From contig CAVQKH010000022.1 of NCBI GenBank assembly GCA_963712995.1, positions 248,001 to 312,000 of the forward strand: a stretch of DNA of 64,000 nucleotides. Reading direction: 5' to 3'. Position 1 is the first letter of the stretch, and each line of letters starts with the position of its first letter. The translations under genes were made by a program, and so were the position numbers. Positions 1-9,230 of the stretch are shown one piece after another. The notes under the pieces are model-generated. The model ran no database searches. It saw only the letters and a list, made by a program, of their open reading frames with translations, and was not told the origin of the DNA. The DNA comes from GCA-003244245 sp963712995. GTDB lineage: Bacteria; Actinomycetota; Actinomycetes; Mycobacteriales; Pseudonocardiaceae.

Positions 1-510
1 CTGGACGTCGATTTCGTGCTGCACGGCGCGGGGCCTGCAGCTGACTGGGCCCGGCGGGCGCAGCCCGGCGAGATGCTGGAATTCCTCGGTCCGAGTGGCC
101 GCTACCGGCCGGACCCGCACGCGGACTGGCACCTGTTCGCCGGGGATGAGACCGCTCTGCCGGCGATCCAGGCCTACGTGGCGATGCTGCCCGCCGGCGC
201 GCGCGTGTTGCTCTACATCGAGGTCGCCGACGCCGCTGAGCAGCAGCCGATGCCCGGCCCCGCCCGCCCGACGGTGTACTGGCTGCACCGTGATGACCGG
301 GAGCCTGGCAGCTCCACGCTGCTCGACGACGCGCTGCGCGCCGCGCAGCTGCCGCCCGGGCAGGGCCGGATCTGGCTGGCGGGGCATACCCCGACGGTGC
401 GACGGATCCGGGAGCACCTGCTCAACGAGCGCGGAATCGACCGGAGCGCGCTGTACGTCAAGGGCTTCTGGGACCGAGCGAAAGCAGCAGCCCACGTGTC
501 TGGTTCCTGA
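1..510 (+). CDS. Siderophore-interacting protein, C-terminal part (cut by window edge)
   Basis: Open from base 1, so the N-terminal FAD-binding barrel lies outside the window. The visible 169 residues match the NAD(P)H-binding half of the SIP/ViuB family of ferric-siderophore reductases: the segment GDETALPAI at about residues 48-56 of the fragment is the family hallmark, followed by AGHTPTVRRIREHL and a C-terminal YVKGFWDRAKAA stretch, where the family typically has a Y-x-x-G/W ending. The family releases iron from ferric siderophores in the cytoplasm using flavin. No siderophore genes are visible to the right, so the physiological partner cannot be told from this window. Confidence 0.85.
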   Translation: MDVDFVLHGAGPAADWARRAQPGEMLEFLGPSGRYRPDPHADWHLFAGDETALPAIQAYVAMLPAGARVLLYIEVADAAEQQPMPGPARPTVYWLHRDDREPGSSTLLDDALRAAQLPPGQGRIWLAGHTPTVRRIREHLLNERGIDRSALYVKGFWDRAKAAAHVSGS

Positions 511-547
511 TACGATCCATCCATCGATGGATTGATGGGTGGCTGGT

Positions 548-874
548 ATGTCCAGGACGGAACGCAGGGTCAGTGCCACCGAGGCTCGGGTGCGCTTCGG
601 TGAGCTGCTCGACGGCGTGACGGCGCGCCACGACGTCGTCTTCGTGGAACGGGCGGGGAAGGAGGTCGCCGTGGTGGTGTCCGTCGAGGACTGGGAAGCA
701 GCGTGCGCTGGTCGAGGGAATAAGTGGGCCAAGGCCAACGCGATGCTCGCCGAGTACCACGAGCGGCTGCGGGCCGAGGGAGCGATCGAGCGTCTCGAGG
801 ACTTCAACGTGGAGGGGGCGATCCGTGTCGGTAGGGACGACTGGGACGAGGAGCGTTACGGCCGGGTGCATTGA
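548..874 (+). CDS. Phd/YefM-type antitoxin of a toxin-antitoxin pair
   Basis: A 108-residue protein whose N-terminal half (VSATEARVRFGELLDGV, then VVVSVEDWE) follows the Phd/YefM antitoxin fold that binds operator DNA. The C-terminal half is charged and is expected to wrap the toxin. An in-frame GTG at 539 is an alternative start; the ATG at 548 is preferred only because it is an ATG near the first conserved residue. The gene overlaps the PIN toxin by about 50 bp, the usual layout of such pairs. A short repeat, ccatccatcgatggattgatgg (18 of these bases form a near-palindrome around tccatcgatgga), just upstream could be the operator for autoregulation; this is inference. Confidence 0.8.
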   Translation: MSRTERRVSATEARVRFGELLDGVTARHDVVFVERAGKEVAVVVSVEDWEAACAGRGNKWAKANAMLAEYHERLRAEGAIERLEDFNVEGAIRVGRDDWDEERYGRVH

Positions 875-1268
875 CGCGAGCCTCGTAGTCCGGGTCCTCG
901 ACGGGGAGTCCGCCGCCATGGCCGTCTGGGAGCGGCTGATTCAGTCGGGCGGTGAGCTGATCGCCCCAAGCCTGCTGCCCTATGAGGTGGCCAACGCACT
1001 GCACCAGCAGCAGCGCCTAGCGAAGATCACCGCGGAGACGGCTCAAGACGGGCTGCGGCGCGTCCTATACCTACCTATCGAATTGCACGGCGATGCGCAG
1101 TTGCATTCCCGGGCCTTGGAGATCGCTCATGAGCGCGGTCTGCCGGCGACGTATGACGCCCACTATGTCGCCCTCGCAGAGCGGTTCCGGGTGCCGCTGT
1201 GGACCTGTGATCGGCGGCTCGCCAGAGAAATGGACGGCGAATCGCCGAAGGTCCACCTCGTGTCGTGA
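825..1268 (+). CDS. PIN-domain toxin (VapC-like ribonuclease)
   Basis: A 147-residue PIN-domain protein. The acidic metal-binding residues typical of VapC nucleases are present: Asp in CIDASLVVRVL, Glu in PYEVANAL, Asp in TYDAHYVALAE and Asp in TCDRRL. The GTG start at 825 is supported by the purine-rich GGAGGGGG eight bases upstream, which places the start inside the antitoxin gene. The overlap implies translational coupling. VapC toxins cleave specific RNAs (tRNA or rRNA loops); the target here is unknown. Pairing of a PIN toxin with a Phd-type antitoxin is common in actinobacteria. Confidence 0.85.
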   Translation: MSVGTTGTRSVTAGCIDASLVVRVLDGESAAMAVWERLIQSGGELIAPSLLPYEVANALHQQQRLAKITAETAQDGLRRVLYLPIELHGDAQLHSRALEIAHERGLPATYDAHYVALAERFRVPLWTCDRRLAREMDGESPKVHLVS

Positions 1269-1345
1269 CGCAGCACCGGGCCGACACCCCGCCCCAGCCC
1301 AGGCCCTGGAAATTGTAGGCCGCGCGCACCGGTAGCCTCGCGGCC

Positions 1346-3280
1346 GTGGCACTGGCCCTCTACCGCAAGTACCGCCCGGCGTCGTTCGCCGAGGTGATCG
1401 GTCAGGGCCACGTCACCGAACCGCTGCGCACCGCGCTGGCCGCCGGCCGGATCAACCACGCCTACCTGTTCTCCGGCCCGCGTGGCTGTGGGAAAACCTC
1501 CAGCGCGCGCATCCTGGCCCGCTCGCTGAACTGCGCGCAGGGCCCGACCCCGGACCCGTGCGGTGCCTGCCCCTCGTGTGTGGCGCTGGCGCCCGAGGGC
1601 CCGGGGTCCATCGATGTCGTCGAGCTCGACGCGGCCAGCCACGGCGGCGTGGACGACGCCCGTGACCTGCGGGATCGCGCGTTCTACGCCCCGGCCGAGT
1701 CCCGGTACCGGGTGTTCATCATCGACGAGGCGCACATGGTCACCACGCAGGGTTTCAACGCCCTGCTCAAGATCGTGGAAGAGCCGCCGGAGCACCTGGT
1801 GTTCGTCTTCGCCACCACCGAACCCGAGAAGGTGCTGGCGACCATCCGCTCCCGCACCCACCATTACCCGTTCCGGCTGCTGCCGCCCAGCACCATGCGC
1901 GGATTGCTGGAGCAGGTCTGCACCGCCGAGGGCGTCACCATCGAGCCTGCGGTCTACCCCCTGGTGATCCGCGCCGGCGGTGGTTCCGCCCGGGACTCGC
2001 TGTCCGTGCTGGACCAGCTGCTTGCCGGGGCGGGTACCGACGGCGTCACCTACGCCCGCGCGGTGGCGCTACTCGGCGTCACCGACGTCGCGCTCATCGA
2101 CGACGTGGTCTCCGCGCTGGCCGCCCAGGACGGGGCCAGCGTGTTCGCCACCATCGACCGGTTGGTCGAGGCAGGACACGATCCCCGCCGGTTCGCCTCC
2201 GACCTGTTGCAGCGCTTCCGCGACCTGGTGCTGCTGCGGGTTGCTCCGGAATCGGCCGGCCGTGGGCTGGTGGACGCTCCCGAGGATCAGCTCAGGACGA
2301 TGACCACGCAGGCTGAGGCGCTGGGCGTGGGCAGCCTCACCCGGTTCGCCGAGATCACCCACAACGGGCTCGTCGAGATGCGCGGGGCCACCGCCCCTCG
2401 CCTGCTGCTGGAGCTGTTGTGCGCCCGGATGCTGCTGCCCTCTGCCGCTGAGAACGACAGTGCCATGCTGCATCGGCTGGAACGGTTGGAACGGCGACTC
2501 ACCATCGCCCAGCCGTCCACCCCCCAACCTCCAGCAGACCAGCAGACAATCGCCCAGCCGCAGGCCGCCCCAGAGCGGCGCCCAGCCCCCCAGCCCACCG
2601 CCAAGCCCCAGCCTGCCGAATCCCCGCCAGCCAAAGCCCCGCCAGCCAAAGCCCCGCCGGCCAAGGCCCCGCCAGCCGAAGCCCAGCCGGTGAGCGCGCA
2701 ACGCCAACCCGCGCCGGGTCAGCTCGACGCCGCCGCGGTACGGCAGGCGTGGCCGGCCCTGCTGGACGCGGTTCGCGAGCAGAGTCGGGCCACCCAGGTC
2801 CTGTTCAGCAACTCGACCGCGAGTGCGGTGGAGGGCAGCACCCTCATCCTCAACCTGCCCACCGCCCCGCTGGCCCGCCGGCTGGGCGAGGACCGCAACG
2901 TCGATATGATCAAAAAGGCGCTGCGCGCCGTCCTGGGTGTCGACTGGCAGGTGCGCTGCGAGCACGCCGGTGGCCATGCAGGTCCCGGTGGCGCCCAGCA
3001 GCAGCGGCCCCCTGAGCCCACCGCCCGCCCACCGCAACGCCAGCCGGAGCGTCCCAGCAGGCGCCCCGCAGTGCCGCAGCCCCCCGAGGATGGCGTCCCG
3101 CCACCTCCCGAACCCTCGGATACCGATGATCCTGGTCCGCCGGCTCCGCGGGATGACGAGGCGATGATGGTCGAGGCCGCCAGCATGAGCCGGGAACCCT
3201 CCATCCGCCAGGACCCCGAAAAAGCCGCGCTGGCGTTGCTCGCCGAGCAACTCGGCGCCCGCCGCATCGACGACCGGTAA
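1346..3280 (+). CDS. dnaX: DNA polymerase III subunit gamma/tau
   Basis: Clamp-loader ATPase of the replicative polymerase. The 644-residue protein shows Walker A GPRGCGKTSS at about 44-53, zinc-finger cysteines at about 63, 72, 75 and 78, Walker B IIDEAH at about 125-130, and the SRT sensor in IRSRTHHY. After about residue 370 comes a long Pro/Ala-rich linker with four tandem copies of a PPAKA-type unit (about bases 2630-2690), then a C-terminal region for polymerase and helicase contacts. GTG start 78 bp after the toxin stop. No A-rich slippery run of the E. coli type is evident, so a separate gamma form is not indicated. The usual actinobacterial neighbours ybaB and recR lie about 5.5 kb downstream, separated by accessory genes. 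Confidence 0.97.
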   Translation: MALALYRKYRPASFAEVIGQGHVTEPLRTALAAGRINHAYLFSGPRGCGKTSSARILARSLNCAQGPTPDPCGACPSCVALAPEGPGSIDVVELDAASHGGVDDARDLRDRAFYAPAESRYRVFIIDEAHMVTTQGFNALLKIVEEPPEHLVFVFATTEPEKVLATIRSRTHHYPFRLLPPSTMRGLLEQVCTAEGVTIEPAVYPLVIRAGGGSARDSLSVLDQLLAGAGTDGVTYARAVALLGVTDVALIDDVVSALAAQDGASVFATIDRLVEAGHDPRRFASDLLQRFRDLVLLRVAPESAGRGLVDAPEDQLRTMTTQAEALGVGSLTRFAEITHNGLVEMRGATAPRLLLELLCARMLLPSAAENDSAMLHRLERLERRLTIAQPSTPQPPADQQTIAQPQAAPERRPAPQPTAKPQPAESPPAKAPPAKAPPAKAPPAEAQPVSAQRQPAPGQLDAAAVRQAWPALLDAVREQSRATQVLFSNSTASAVEGSTLILNLPTAPLARRLGEDRNVDMIKKALRAVLGVDWQVRCEHAGGHAGPGGAQQQRPPEPTARPPQRQPERPSRRPAVPQPPEDGVPPPPEPSDTDDPGPPAPRDDEAMMVEAASMSREPSIRQDPEKAALALLAEQLGARRIDDR

Positions 3281-3310
3281 CGGCCCCTTCGCGACGGCGG
3301 CCCGTTCGCC

Positions 3311-3808
3311 TCAGGAGCAGATCGCGACCTCGGCTGCCATCGCGGCGGCGAGGCGGGTGGCTCGCGCTCCGACCCGATCCGGCGGCGGGAGTTGGATCGA
3401 CATCGGGCGTTGCCTGGAGCGGGGGATGCGAAGGCCGGGCGGTGCCGGGTAGGCGCTGGTAGGGGCGTCGACGTGGTGGGGGTGTACCAGGTCGAGCAAC
3501 GCCCGCAGCGCGCACTGTGGTGGCCCTTCGTAGGCCCACACCACAACTTCGGGGGAGAACACATCGAGCTGATTGTGGTGGCGCGCAACGACTCTCGCGG
3601 TGGTGATCCGGTCGAAGCGCTGGATGGTGACGAGATCGACGTAGTGATCCCACTGGTAGGCCGCGACCAGAGCGAACGGCGCAGACTTGGGCCCACAGCA
3701 GTACATGGCGAACCCCTCGTCGACCGCTTCGAGTAGCAGCTGCTGAACCTCCGGTGGCAGGCGCTCCTCGTCGCCGGCAGGCTGCTCCGATGATGGTGAC
3801 AGGCTCAC
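3311..3808 (-). CDS. Conserved hypothetical protein, divergent from a DUF5753 regulator
   Basis: A 165-residue soluble protein that I do not recognise. The central part (YQWDHYVDLVTIQRFDRITTARVV) looks like a folded alpha/beta segment and the last third is Pro/Arg-rich. There is no signal peptide or membrane segment. It is read away from the DUF5753 regulator at 4163 across a 354-bp gap. Related small proteins are often seen beside Scr1-type regulators in Pseudonocardiales, so control by that regulator is plausible but inferred. Confidence 0.6.
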   Translation of the reverse strand: MSLSPSSEQPAGDEERLPPEVQQLLLEAVDEGFAMYCCGPKSAPFALVAAYQWDHYVDLVTIQRFDRITTARVVARHHNQLDVFSPEVVVWAYEGPPQCALRALLDLVHPHHVDAPTSAYPAPPGLRIPRSRQRPMSIQLPPPDRVGARATRLAAAMAAEVAICS

Positions 3809-4162
3809 GGATCGATCACCTCTCGTATCCGCGGGGTGTGTAATTTACCCGCTCGGGTGAGGACGGTTCGTCCGGCTGTGTACGGCTCTACGCGACCAGG
3901 AACGGTAGGTCTCACACGGCAGCCTCCCCTCTGCACCAGGTGGCTCCCTTGCCACCCTGTGACTAGTACCAAACGCCATCCACTGATGCAAGGGTGGATT
4001 CCAATGCGCATGCATAGTCATCTGCATGTGCATTCGGGGTTGATGTGCGGGCAGGACGGCCTCCTTGCTGGGGACACGCTGGGGGTAGACTTCTGGTGCG
4101 GCTGTGCCTGATGCGGGTTAGGGTGTGGTAGTTGCGAGTAGGTTCACCCGAAGGGGGAAGCG
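3809..4162. other. Divergent intergenic region
   Basis: 354 bp between two divergent genes, so it should hold both promoters. It contains an alternating stretch rich in atgcat/catgtgcat motifs at about 4002-4035 that could bind a dimeric regulator. No convincing ORF or RNA gene was seen. Confidence 0.4.
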
Positions 4163-5122
4163 GTGAAGGCGGTTCACTCTGCCCAACAAGTCCATGCCCA
4201 ACAAACCCCCGCCCAACAAACTCCTGCCCAGGAAACTCCCGGCCAGGAGTCCACCGTCGAGCGGACTCGGGTCCGCCCGCAGGGGCCGACCGTGTTGCGT
4301 ATCGCACTGGGCGCTCAGCTACGTCGGCTCCGTGAGGCGAGTGGGATCAGCGCCGAGGCGGCCGGATACGCGATCCGTGGGTCCTACGCCAAGATCAGCC
4401 GCATGGAGCTCGGGAGGGTGAGCTTCAAGGAGCGTGATGTGGCCGATCTGCTCACCCTGTACGGCATTTCCGGTGAACCGGAGCGAGCCGCGTTCCTGAC
4501 CATGGCCCGGCAGGCCAATGAGCCCGGCTGGTGGCACCGCTACAGCGATATCCTGCCCAACTGGTTCGAGATGTACCTCGGTCTTGAGCAGGCCAGTTCG
4601 ATGATCCGCACCTATGAGCCGCAACTCATACCCGATCTGCTGCAGACCCGTGAGGTGGCCGGTGCCCTCATCCAGCTCGGGAACCCGAGCGGTTCCACCG
4701 ACGATACCGAGCGCCGGATCGCCCTGCGAGTGACACGTCAGGAGCTCCTCACCCAACCCGAGGCGCCCAGCCTGTGGGCTGTGATCGACGAGTCAGCGCT
4801 GTGGCGGCTCGGCACCCGCGCGATGATGCGGGCGCAGGTGCAGCATCTGATCGATATCGCCGGGCTGTCCAACGTCACACTGCAGGTCATTCCCATCTAT
4901 TCTGGTGCGCACGCGGGTGTAGGCGGTCCGTTCAGAATCCTGCGCTTCTCCGAGCCGGACCTACCGGACATCGTGTATCTCGAGCAGCTGACCAACGCGC
5001 TCTACCTCGACAAGATCCAGGATGTCGAGCACTACATACTCGTCATGGATCGCCTGTGCGTCCAGGCTAAATCCCCAGCCGAGACGACCAGATTCCTCAA
5101 GAGCACCCTCCAGGAGATCTGA
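4163..5122 (+). CDS. Scr1/DUF5753-family helix-turn-helix regulator
   Basis: A 319-residue transcriptional regulator. Residues 1-40 are a low-complexity tail with repeats of QQTPA/QETPG. An XRE helix-turn-helix follows at about 50-105 (LRRLREASGISAEAAGYAI then SYAKISRMELGR), and then the DUF5753 domain to the end (NEPGWWHRYSDILP, YEPQLIPDLLQT, VIPIYSGAHAG). GTG start with AAGGGGG upstream. The next gene, a methyltransferase, is convergent with only 14 bp between stops; the same regulator/methyltransferase pairing recurs at 53284-55052. Family members usually work with a DUF397 protein, which is absent here. Confidence 0.9.
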   Translation: MKAVHSAQQVHAQQTPAQQTPAQETPGQESTVERTRVRPQGPTVLRIALGAQLRRLREASGISAEAAGYAIRGSYAKISRMELGRVSFKERDVADLLTLYGISGEPERAAFLTMARQANEPGWWHRYSDILPNWFEMYLGLEQASSMIRTYEPQLIPDLLQTREVAGALIQLGNPSGSTDDTERRIALRVTRQELLTQPEAPSLWAVIDESALWRLGTRAMMRAQVQHLIDIAGLSNVTLQVIPIYSGAHAGVGGPFRILRFSEPDLPDIVYLEQLTNALYLDKIQDVEHYILVMDRLCVQAKSPAETTRFLKSTLQEI

Positions 5123-5136
5123 GTGTGCGGGCTACC

Positions 5137-5961
5137 TCAGGGCTTTCGTCCGACTCCGCAGAACTCGTAGACCTGGGCAGGGGTACCGAAGTCGCTGAAT
5201 CCCGGCCGCCACTGTGATACCTGGACCACACCGGGTTCCAGGAGTTCGACCCGGTCGAAGTAACGGGTGAGCTCCTGGTGGCTGCGGCCCCGCACCGGTG
5301 GGGTTCCGCCGCTCTCGTTGTAGATCCGCATGCCGTGTTCCACGATCTCGGTGTCGATCAGTGAGGTGAAGTGCGACATCACGAAGTAGCTGCCCGAGGG
5401 CAATGAGTCCAGCAGGCGGTTCACGATCCTGTGCGACTCGTCGGTATCCATGATGTGATTCAAGATCCCGAGCAGCATGAGGGCGATCGGCTGGCTGAAG
5501 TCCAGAGTGCGGGCCGCTTCCCGGATGATCTTTTCAGGGTCGCGCAGGTCGGCGTCGATGTAGTCGGTGACTCCCTCCGTTCTGCTGGTGAGCAGGGCGC
5601 GAGCATGAGCCAGCACCAGCGGGTCGTTGTCCGCATAGACGATGCGGCACTCCGGCGCGGTCGCTTGGGCGATGGCGTGGGTGTTGTCGGCGGTGGGCAG
5701 GCCGGTACCGATGTCGAGCAACTGGCGTATCCCCGCCTCGCCGACCACGTACCGGACCGCGCGGATCAGGAAACCCCGGACGGCGCGGGCGGTGTCGACG
5801 ATGCCCGGCATGACGGCACTGATCTGGTCACCGGCCTTGCGATCGGCCGGATAGTGATCCTTGCCGCCGAGCCAGTAGTCCCACACCCGAGCTGAATGCG
5901 GCACCCTGATGTCGAAATCCGGAACTCGCTCCGGTTCGACCTCGGGCGGGCCCTCACTCAC
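5137..5961 (-). CDS. SAM-dependent methyltransferase, Methyltransf_19 (DUF574) family
   Basis: 274 residues from the GTG at 5961, chosen because GGAGG lies seven bases upstream and the protein then starts just before the conserved RVWDYWLGGKDHYPADR motif. LLDIGTGLPTADNTH is the SAM-binding loop, and YADNDPLVLAHARALL follows as the acidic SAM-ribose strand. Longer upstream readings would run into an unrelated region. The family is abundant in actinomycetes and has no settled substrate. It is convergent with the DUF5753 regulator at 4163. Confidence 0.88.
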   Translation of the reverse strand: MSEGPPEVEPERVPDFDIRVPHSARVWDYWLGGKDHYPADRKAGDQISAVMPGIVDTARAVRGFLIRAVRYVVGEAGIRQLLDIGTGLPTADNTHAIAQATAPECRIVYADNDPLVLAHARALLTSRTEGVTDYIDADLRDPEKIIREAARTLDFSQPIALMLLGILNHIMDTDESHRIVNRLLDSLPSGSYFVMSHFTSLIDTEIVEHGMRIYNESGGTPPVRGRSHQELTRYFDRVELLEPGVVQVSQWRPGFSDFGTPAQVYEFCGVGRKP

Positions 5962-6026
5962 GAGTGCCTCCGCTCTGCGCTGAATCCTCGGGCTGACCAA
6001 ACTGTAGATGCCCCGTGAGTGGCGAG

Positions 6027-7343
6027 CTAGCGCCACCACGGCCGCAGTGGTACGTGGGCGTCGCCGGTGTGGTCGGGGCGGACGGCCAGTACCTGGTGCA
6101 GCTCGATCCCGTTGCGCTCGAAGGACAACCGGGAGGCGGCCATGTACAGGCCCCACACCCGGGCGGTGGGCTCGCCGACCTCGGCCACGCACTCATCCCA
6201 GCGCGCGACGAGGTTGGAGTTCCAGTGTTGAAGCGTCAGCGCGTAGTGCTCCCGCAGGTTCTCCACGTGACGCACCTCGAAACCGACGTCCTGCGCCTCG
6301 GAGATGATCTTACCGGCGCCGGCCAGCTCCCCGTCCGGGAACACGTAACGGTCGATGAACGCGTCGCTGCCCGGCTTGGCCCGGTTGTCCGGCACGGTGA
6401 TGCAGTGGTTGAGCAGCCGCCCGCCGGGGCGCAGCTTGGCGAGTAACTGGGTGAAGTAGGAGGGATAGGAGTGCACCCCGACATGCTCGGTGAGCCCGAT
6501 CGAGGAGATCGCGTCGTAGTCGCTTCCGGGGGCGTCCCGGTAGTCCAGGTGGCGCACCTGCGCCAGCGAGTCCAGACCGTCCGCGACGATGGCCTGTTGC
6601 CCCCAACGGGCCTGCTCCGCTGACAGCGTGACGCCCAGCGCGCGCACCCCGCGGCGGGCCGCGTAGCGCACCATGCCGCCCCAGCCGCAGCCGATGTCGA
6701 GCAGCCGCATTCCGGCCTGCAGTCCCAGTTTGTCGGCGATCAGCTCGTGCTTGCGTTCCTGGGCCTGCTCCAGGCCGGCTTCGGGATGGTCGAACACGGC
6801 GCAGGTGTAGGTCATCGACGGACCCAGCACCATCTCATAGAACCGGTTGGAGACGTCGTAGTGGTGGTGCACGGCCTTGGAGTCCCGGTGCCGGGAATGC
6901 GCCAGGCCCTCGATCGTCCGGCGCCACCGGGGCCGGTACTCCTGTGGTGGTGGCGGCACCGGCCGCAGCAGGTCCCAGCCCAGCGAGCGGGTGATCAGAG
7001 CCAGTTCGGGCATGGCCGGGCGGCGGAAGCGCAGCTCGTCGGCCATCGCTCGCAGGGCGAGGTAGGGATTTCCTGGGTGCACCCCACAGACGTGCAGGTC
7101 ACCGGCGATGTAGGCCCGGGCCATCCCGAGGTCGCCCGGCGCGGTGAAGACATAGGTGGCTCCGCGCGGGGTGGCCAGGTGCACGCTGAGCTCGGAGTCG
7201 GGCGGGCCGGTGGCGCTGCCGTCGTAGGCGGTGAACCGGACCGGGAAGGCGCCGTCGGAGAGCAGATCCACGATCCCCGCCAGGGACAACCGGTCGTCTG
7301 TGACCGGAGCCGTGGCCGGGCCGGGGCGCCGGAAGGTCGTCAT
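6027..7343 (-). CDS. tmsB: Cyclopropane-synthase-family fatty-acyl methyltransferase (10-methyl fatty acid synthesis)
   Basis: A 438-residue member of the CFA synthase family. HHHYDVSN (about 159-166) and GPSMTYTCA (174-182) are the substrate-site signatures, DIGCGWGG (216-223) binds SAM, and an N-terminal lipid-binding segment precedes them. It starts inside the last codons of the flavoprotein gene at 7340 (ATGA overlap), so the two are co-translated. In mycobacteria and relatives such a methyltransferase/flavoprotein pair converts oleoyl phospholipid to a 10-methylene and then a 10-methyl (tuberculostearic-type) chain. The assignment rests on the pairing; the methyltransferase alone could be read as a cyclopropane synthase. 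Confidence 0.82.
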   Translation of the reverse strand: MTTFRRPGPATAPVTDDRLSLAGIVDLLSDGAFPVRFTAYDGSATGPPDSELSVHLATPRGATYVFTAPGDLGMARAYIAGDLHVCGVHPGNPYLALRAMADELRFRRPAMPELALITRSLGWDLLRPVPPPPQEYRPRWRRTIEGLAHSRHRDSKAVHHHYDVSNRFYEMVLGPSMTYTCAVFDHPEAGLEQAQERKHELIADKLGLQAGMRLLDIGCGWGGMVRYAARRGVRALGVTLSAEQARWGQQAIVADGLDSLAQVRHLDYRDAPGSDYDAISSIGLTEHVGVHSYPSYFTQLLAKLRPGGRLLNHCITVPDNRAKPGSDAFIDRYVFPDGELAGAGKIISEAQDVGFEVRHVENLREHYALTLQHWNSNLVARWDECVAEVGEPTARVWGLYMAASRLSFERNGIELHQVLAVRPDHTGDAHVPLRPWWR

Positions 7344-8704
7344 CGACGTCGCACCGCCTTCGCGTAGAGGTCCAGAAGTCGTTGATCCGGGTCGTAGCGC
7401 GCCTTGAGCGCGGCATAACGCTCGCCGCCGTATCGGGCGTCGAACTCCGCCCGGGAGTAGAAGGAGTCCGAGTACAGCGACTTGTGCCCGCCCAGCGCGT
7501 CCACCTGGTGCTCGATGGCCAGGTTGGTCTCGCTACCCGTGCCGCCGGGGGCGATCGGCACGCTTGACCAGAACCCGACGTTGACGTAGTCGCGGCCTAC
7601 TTCCAGCGGATACAGCGGCCAGTCACGTGCACCGCGCAGCCGCAACGGGCACAGCCACACGGGTTCGATCGGGACGTTCTCGGCGAACCAGCGCAGGAAC
7701 TCCGCAGTGCGCTCCAGCGGGATCTCGACGTCCTGGATCACCCGTTCCCGGCGTGGTCGGCCGCGCCACACCTCGAACCGGTTCTCCAGGTCGAATCGGG
7801 TCGCCAGCGCCACGATCCTCCAGTACACGTCGCTGCGTCGCAGCCGGGCCGGCCACAACCGCCGGATCACCGGATGCTGGGCACCCAGGCCTCCTGAGCA
7901 CCAGAACCAGTCTGTATCCCACCGCCACAGGAAATCATGCGTAGTCAGGACGTCCTGACGGCGTTGCTGGATCGAGCGGTAGAAGATCTGCATCCCGGTG
8001 TAGTCGCTGGCCGGCCCACCGTGGTCAGTGCGAGCGCCCAGCGTCAGGTAGGACTCGGTGGGGGAGAACATCACACCGTCGAGATAGTCGACGTCCTCGC
8101 CGTCCCACTGCCGGGTCGCCATGATCTGCGCCACGGCGGCGCCCAGCTCGCCCAGCTCGTCGAACCGCACGTGCCGCAGCATGACGTGGGAGCGCACCGG
8201 TTCCAGCTCGATGCGCATCCGGGTGGCGTAGCCCAACGTGCCGTAGGAGTTGGGGAATCCGGCGAAAAGCTCCTCACCCGGCGTGGTTGTGATGATCTCG
8301 CCGGCGCCGGTGAGCACGTCGAGCTCCAGCACCGACTCGTGCGGCAGGCCGTTGCGAAATGAGGTGGCCTCGATGCCCAGCCCGCTCACCGCGCCACCCA
8401 GGGTGATCGTCTTGAGCTGGGGGACGACCAGCGGGGTCAGTCCGTGGGGCAGGGTGGCGGCGACGAGGTTCTCGTAGGTGCACATCCCGGCCACTTCGGC
8501 CGTGCGGCCGACCGGGTCCACTTCCAGCACCCCGGTCAGCCCGGAGACGTCCAGGCCGGGGTGCGCGCTGGCCGCTCGCGGCCGGAACAGGTTCGATGTT
8601 CGCTTGGCCAGCCGTACCGGCGAACCTGGTGGGATCGCTCGATAGCTCGCTGCCAGCCGCTGGACAGCATCTCGATGGCCGCGCCACGCCCCAGTGAGCT
8701 GCAC
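7340..8704 (-). CDS. tmsA: FAD-binding oxidoreductase paired with the fatty-acyl methyltransferase
   Basis: A 454-residue flavoprotein with a PCMH-type FAD domain in the first half (SNLFRPR, LKTITLGGAVSGLGIEATSF) and a DWARF1-like C-terminal half. Its stop overlaps the start of the methyltransferase gene by 4 bp, giving a two-gene operon. The expected role is reduction of the 10-methylene intermediate to the 10-methyl fatty acid with NADPH. GTG start at 8704. Transcribed divergently from ybaB, with about 136 bp between them. Confidence 0.82.
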   Translation of the reverse strand: MQLTGAWRGHRDAVQRLAASYRAIPPGSPVRLAKRTSNLFRPRAASAHPGLDVSGLTGVLEVDPVGRTAEVAGMCTYENLVAATLPHGLTPLVVPQLKTITLGGAVSGLGIEATSFRNGLPHESVLELDVLTGAGEIITTTPGEELFAGFPNSYGTLGYATRMRIELEPVRSHVMLRHVRFDELGELGAAVAQIMATRQWDGEDVDYLDGVMFSPTESYLTLGARTDHGGPASDYTGMQIFYRSIQQRRQDVLTTHDFLWRWDTDWFWCSGGLGAQHPVIRRLWPARLRRSDVYWRIVALATRFDLENRFEVWRGRPRRERVIQDVEIPLERTAEFLRWFAENVPIEPVWLCPLRLRGARDWPLYPLEVGRDYVNVGFWSSVPIAPGGTGSETNLAIEHQVDALGGHKSLYSDSFYSRAEFDARYGGERYAALKARYDPDQRLLDLYAKAVRRR

Positions 8705-8840
8705 GGCACCACGCTACGGCCAACCTGGCCGGACCGCATCGGTATCCGACGTTCCCGTGGGTGAGTACCTCAGCCATTGCTAACCTGGCCACCCGAGCCC
8801 GTGACCTCGAGTGAGTCCGGGCGCGATGAGAGGAGCCGCG

Positions 8841-9185
8841 GTGCAACCCGGTGGAGCGCCTGACATGCAGATGATCCTGCAGCAGGCCCAGAAGATGCAG
8901 CAAGATCTGATGAGTGCGCAGGCCGAGCTGGCTGCGTCCGAGGTCACCGGTCAGGCCGGTGGCGACCTGGTTACGGTCACGTTGGCCGGTTCCGGTGAGG
9001 TGCGCAGCGTGACGATCGACCCCAAGGTGGTCGACCCCGACGATGTGGAGACCTTGCAGGACCTCATCATCGGGGCCTTCTCCGAGGCTCACGACGCCTT
9101 GCAGGAGTTGACCCAGCAGAAGATGGGTCCGCTGGCCAGCTCGCTGGGTGGTCCGGGTGGGGGTCTCGGTCTGCCTGGCATGTGA
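8841..9185 (+). CDS. YbaB/EbfC family nucleoid-associated protein
   Basis: About 114 residues from the GTG at 8841, which has GAGGAG just upstream; an in-frame start at 8811 would add an unconserved tail. The body (MQMILQQAQKMQQDLM, then EVRSVTIDPKVVD) is typical of YbaB, a small dimeric DNA-binding protein. A Gly/Pro-rich tail ends the protein. It lies 45 bp before recR, the order seen after dnaX in most bacteria. Confidence 0.93.
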   Translation: MQPGGAPDMQMILQQAQKMQQDLMSAQAELAASEVTGQAGGDLVTVTLAGSGEVRSVTIDPKVVDPDDVETLQDLIIGAFSEAHDALQELTQQKMGPLASSLGGPGGGLGLPGM

Positions 9186-9230
9186 CCTACGCAGGGTGGT
9201 CCTGCACCGGGGATGCGGCATGATGGGTTG

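Noticed and set aside
1269..1345. Possible signal recognition particle RNA gene before dnaX, as in some bacteria
   Set aside because: Only 77 bp, with no long stem or conserved GGAA-type loop.
2620..2695. Tandem DNA repeats in dnaX as a CRISPR or mobile element
   Set aside because: They encode the normal Pro/Ala linker of DnaX and have no spacers.
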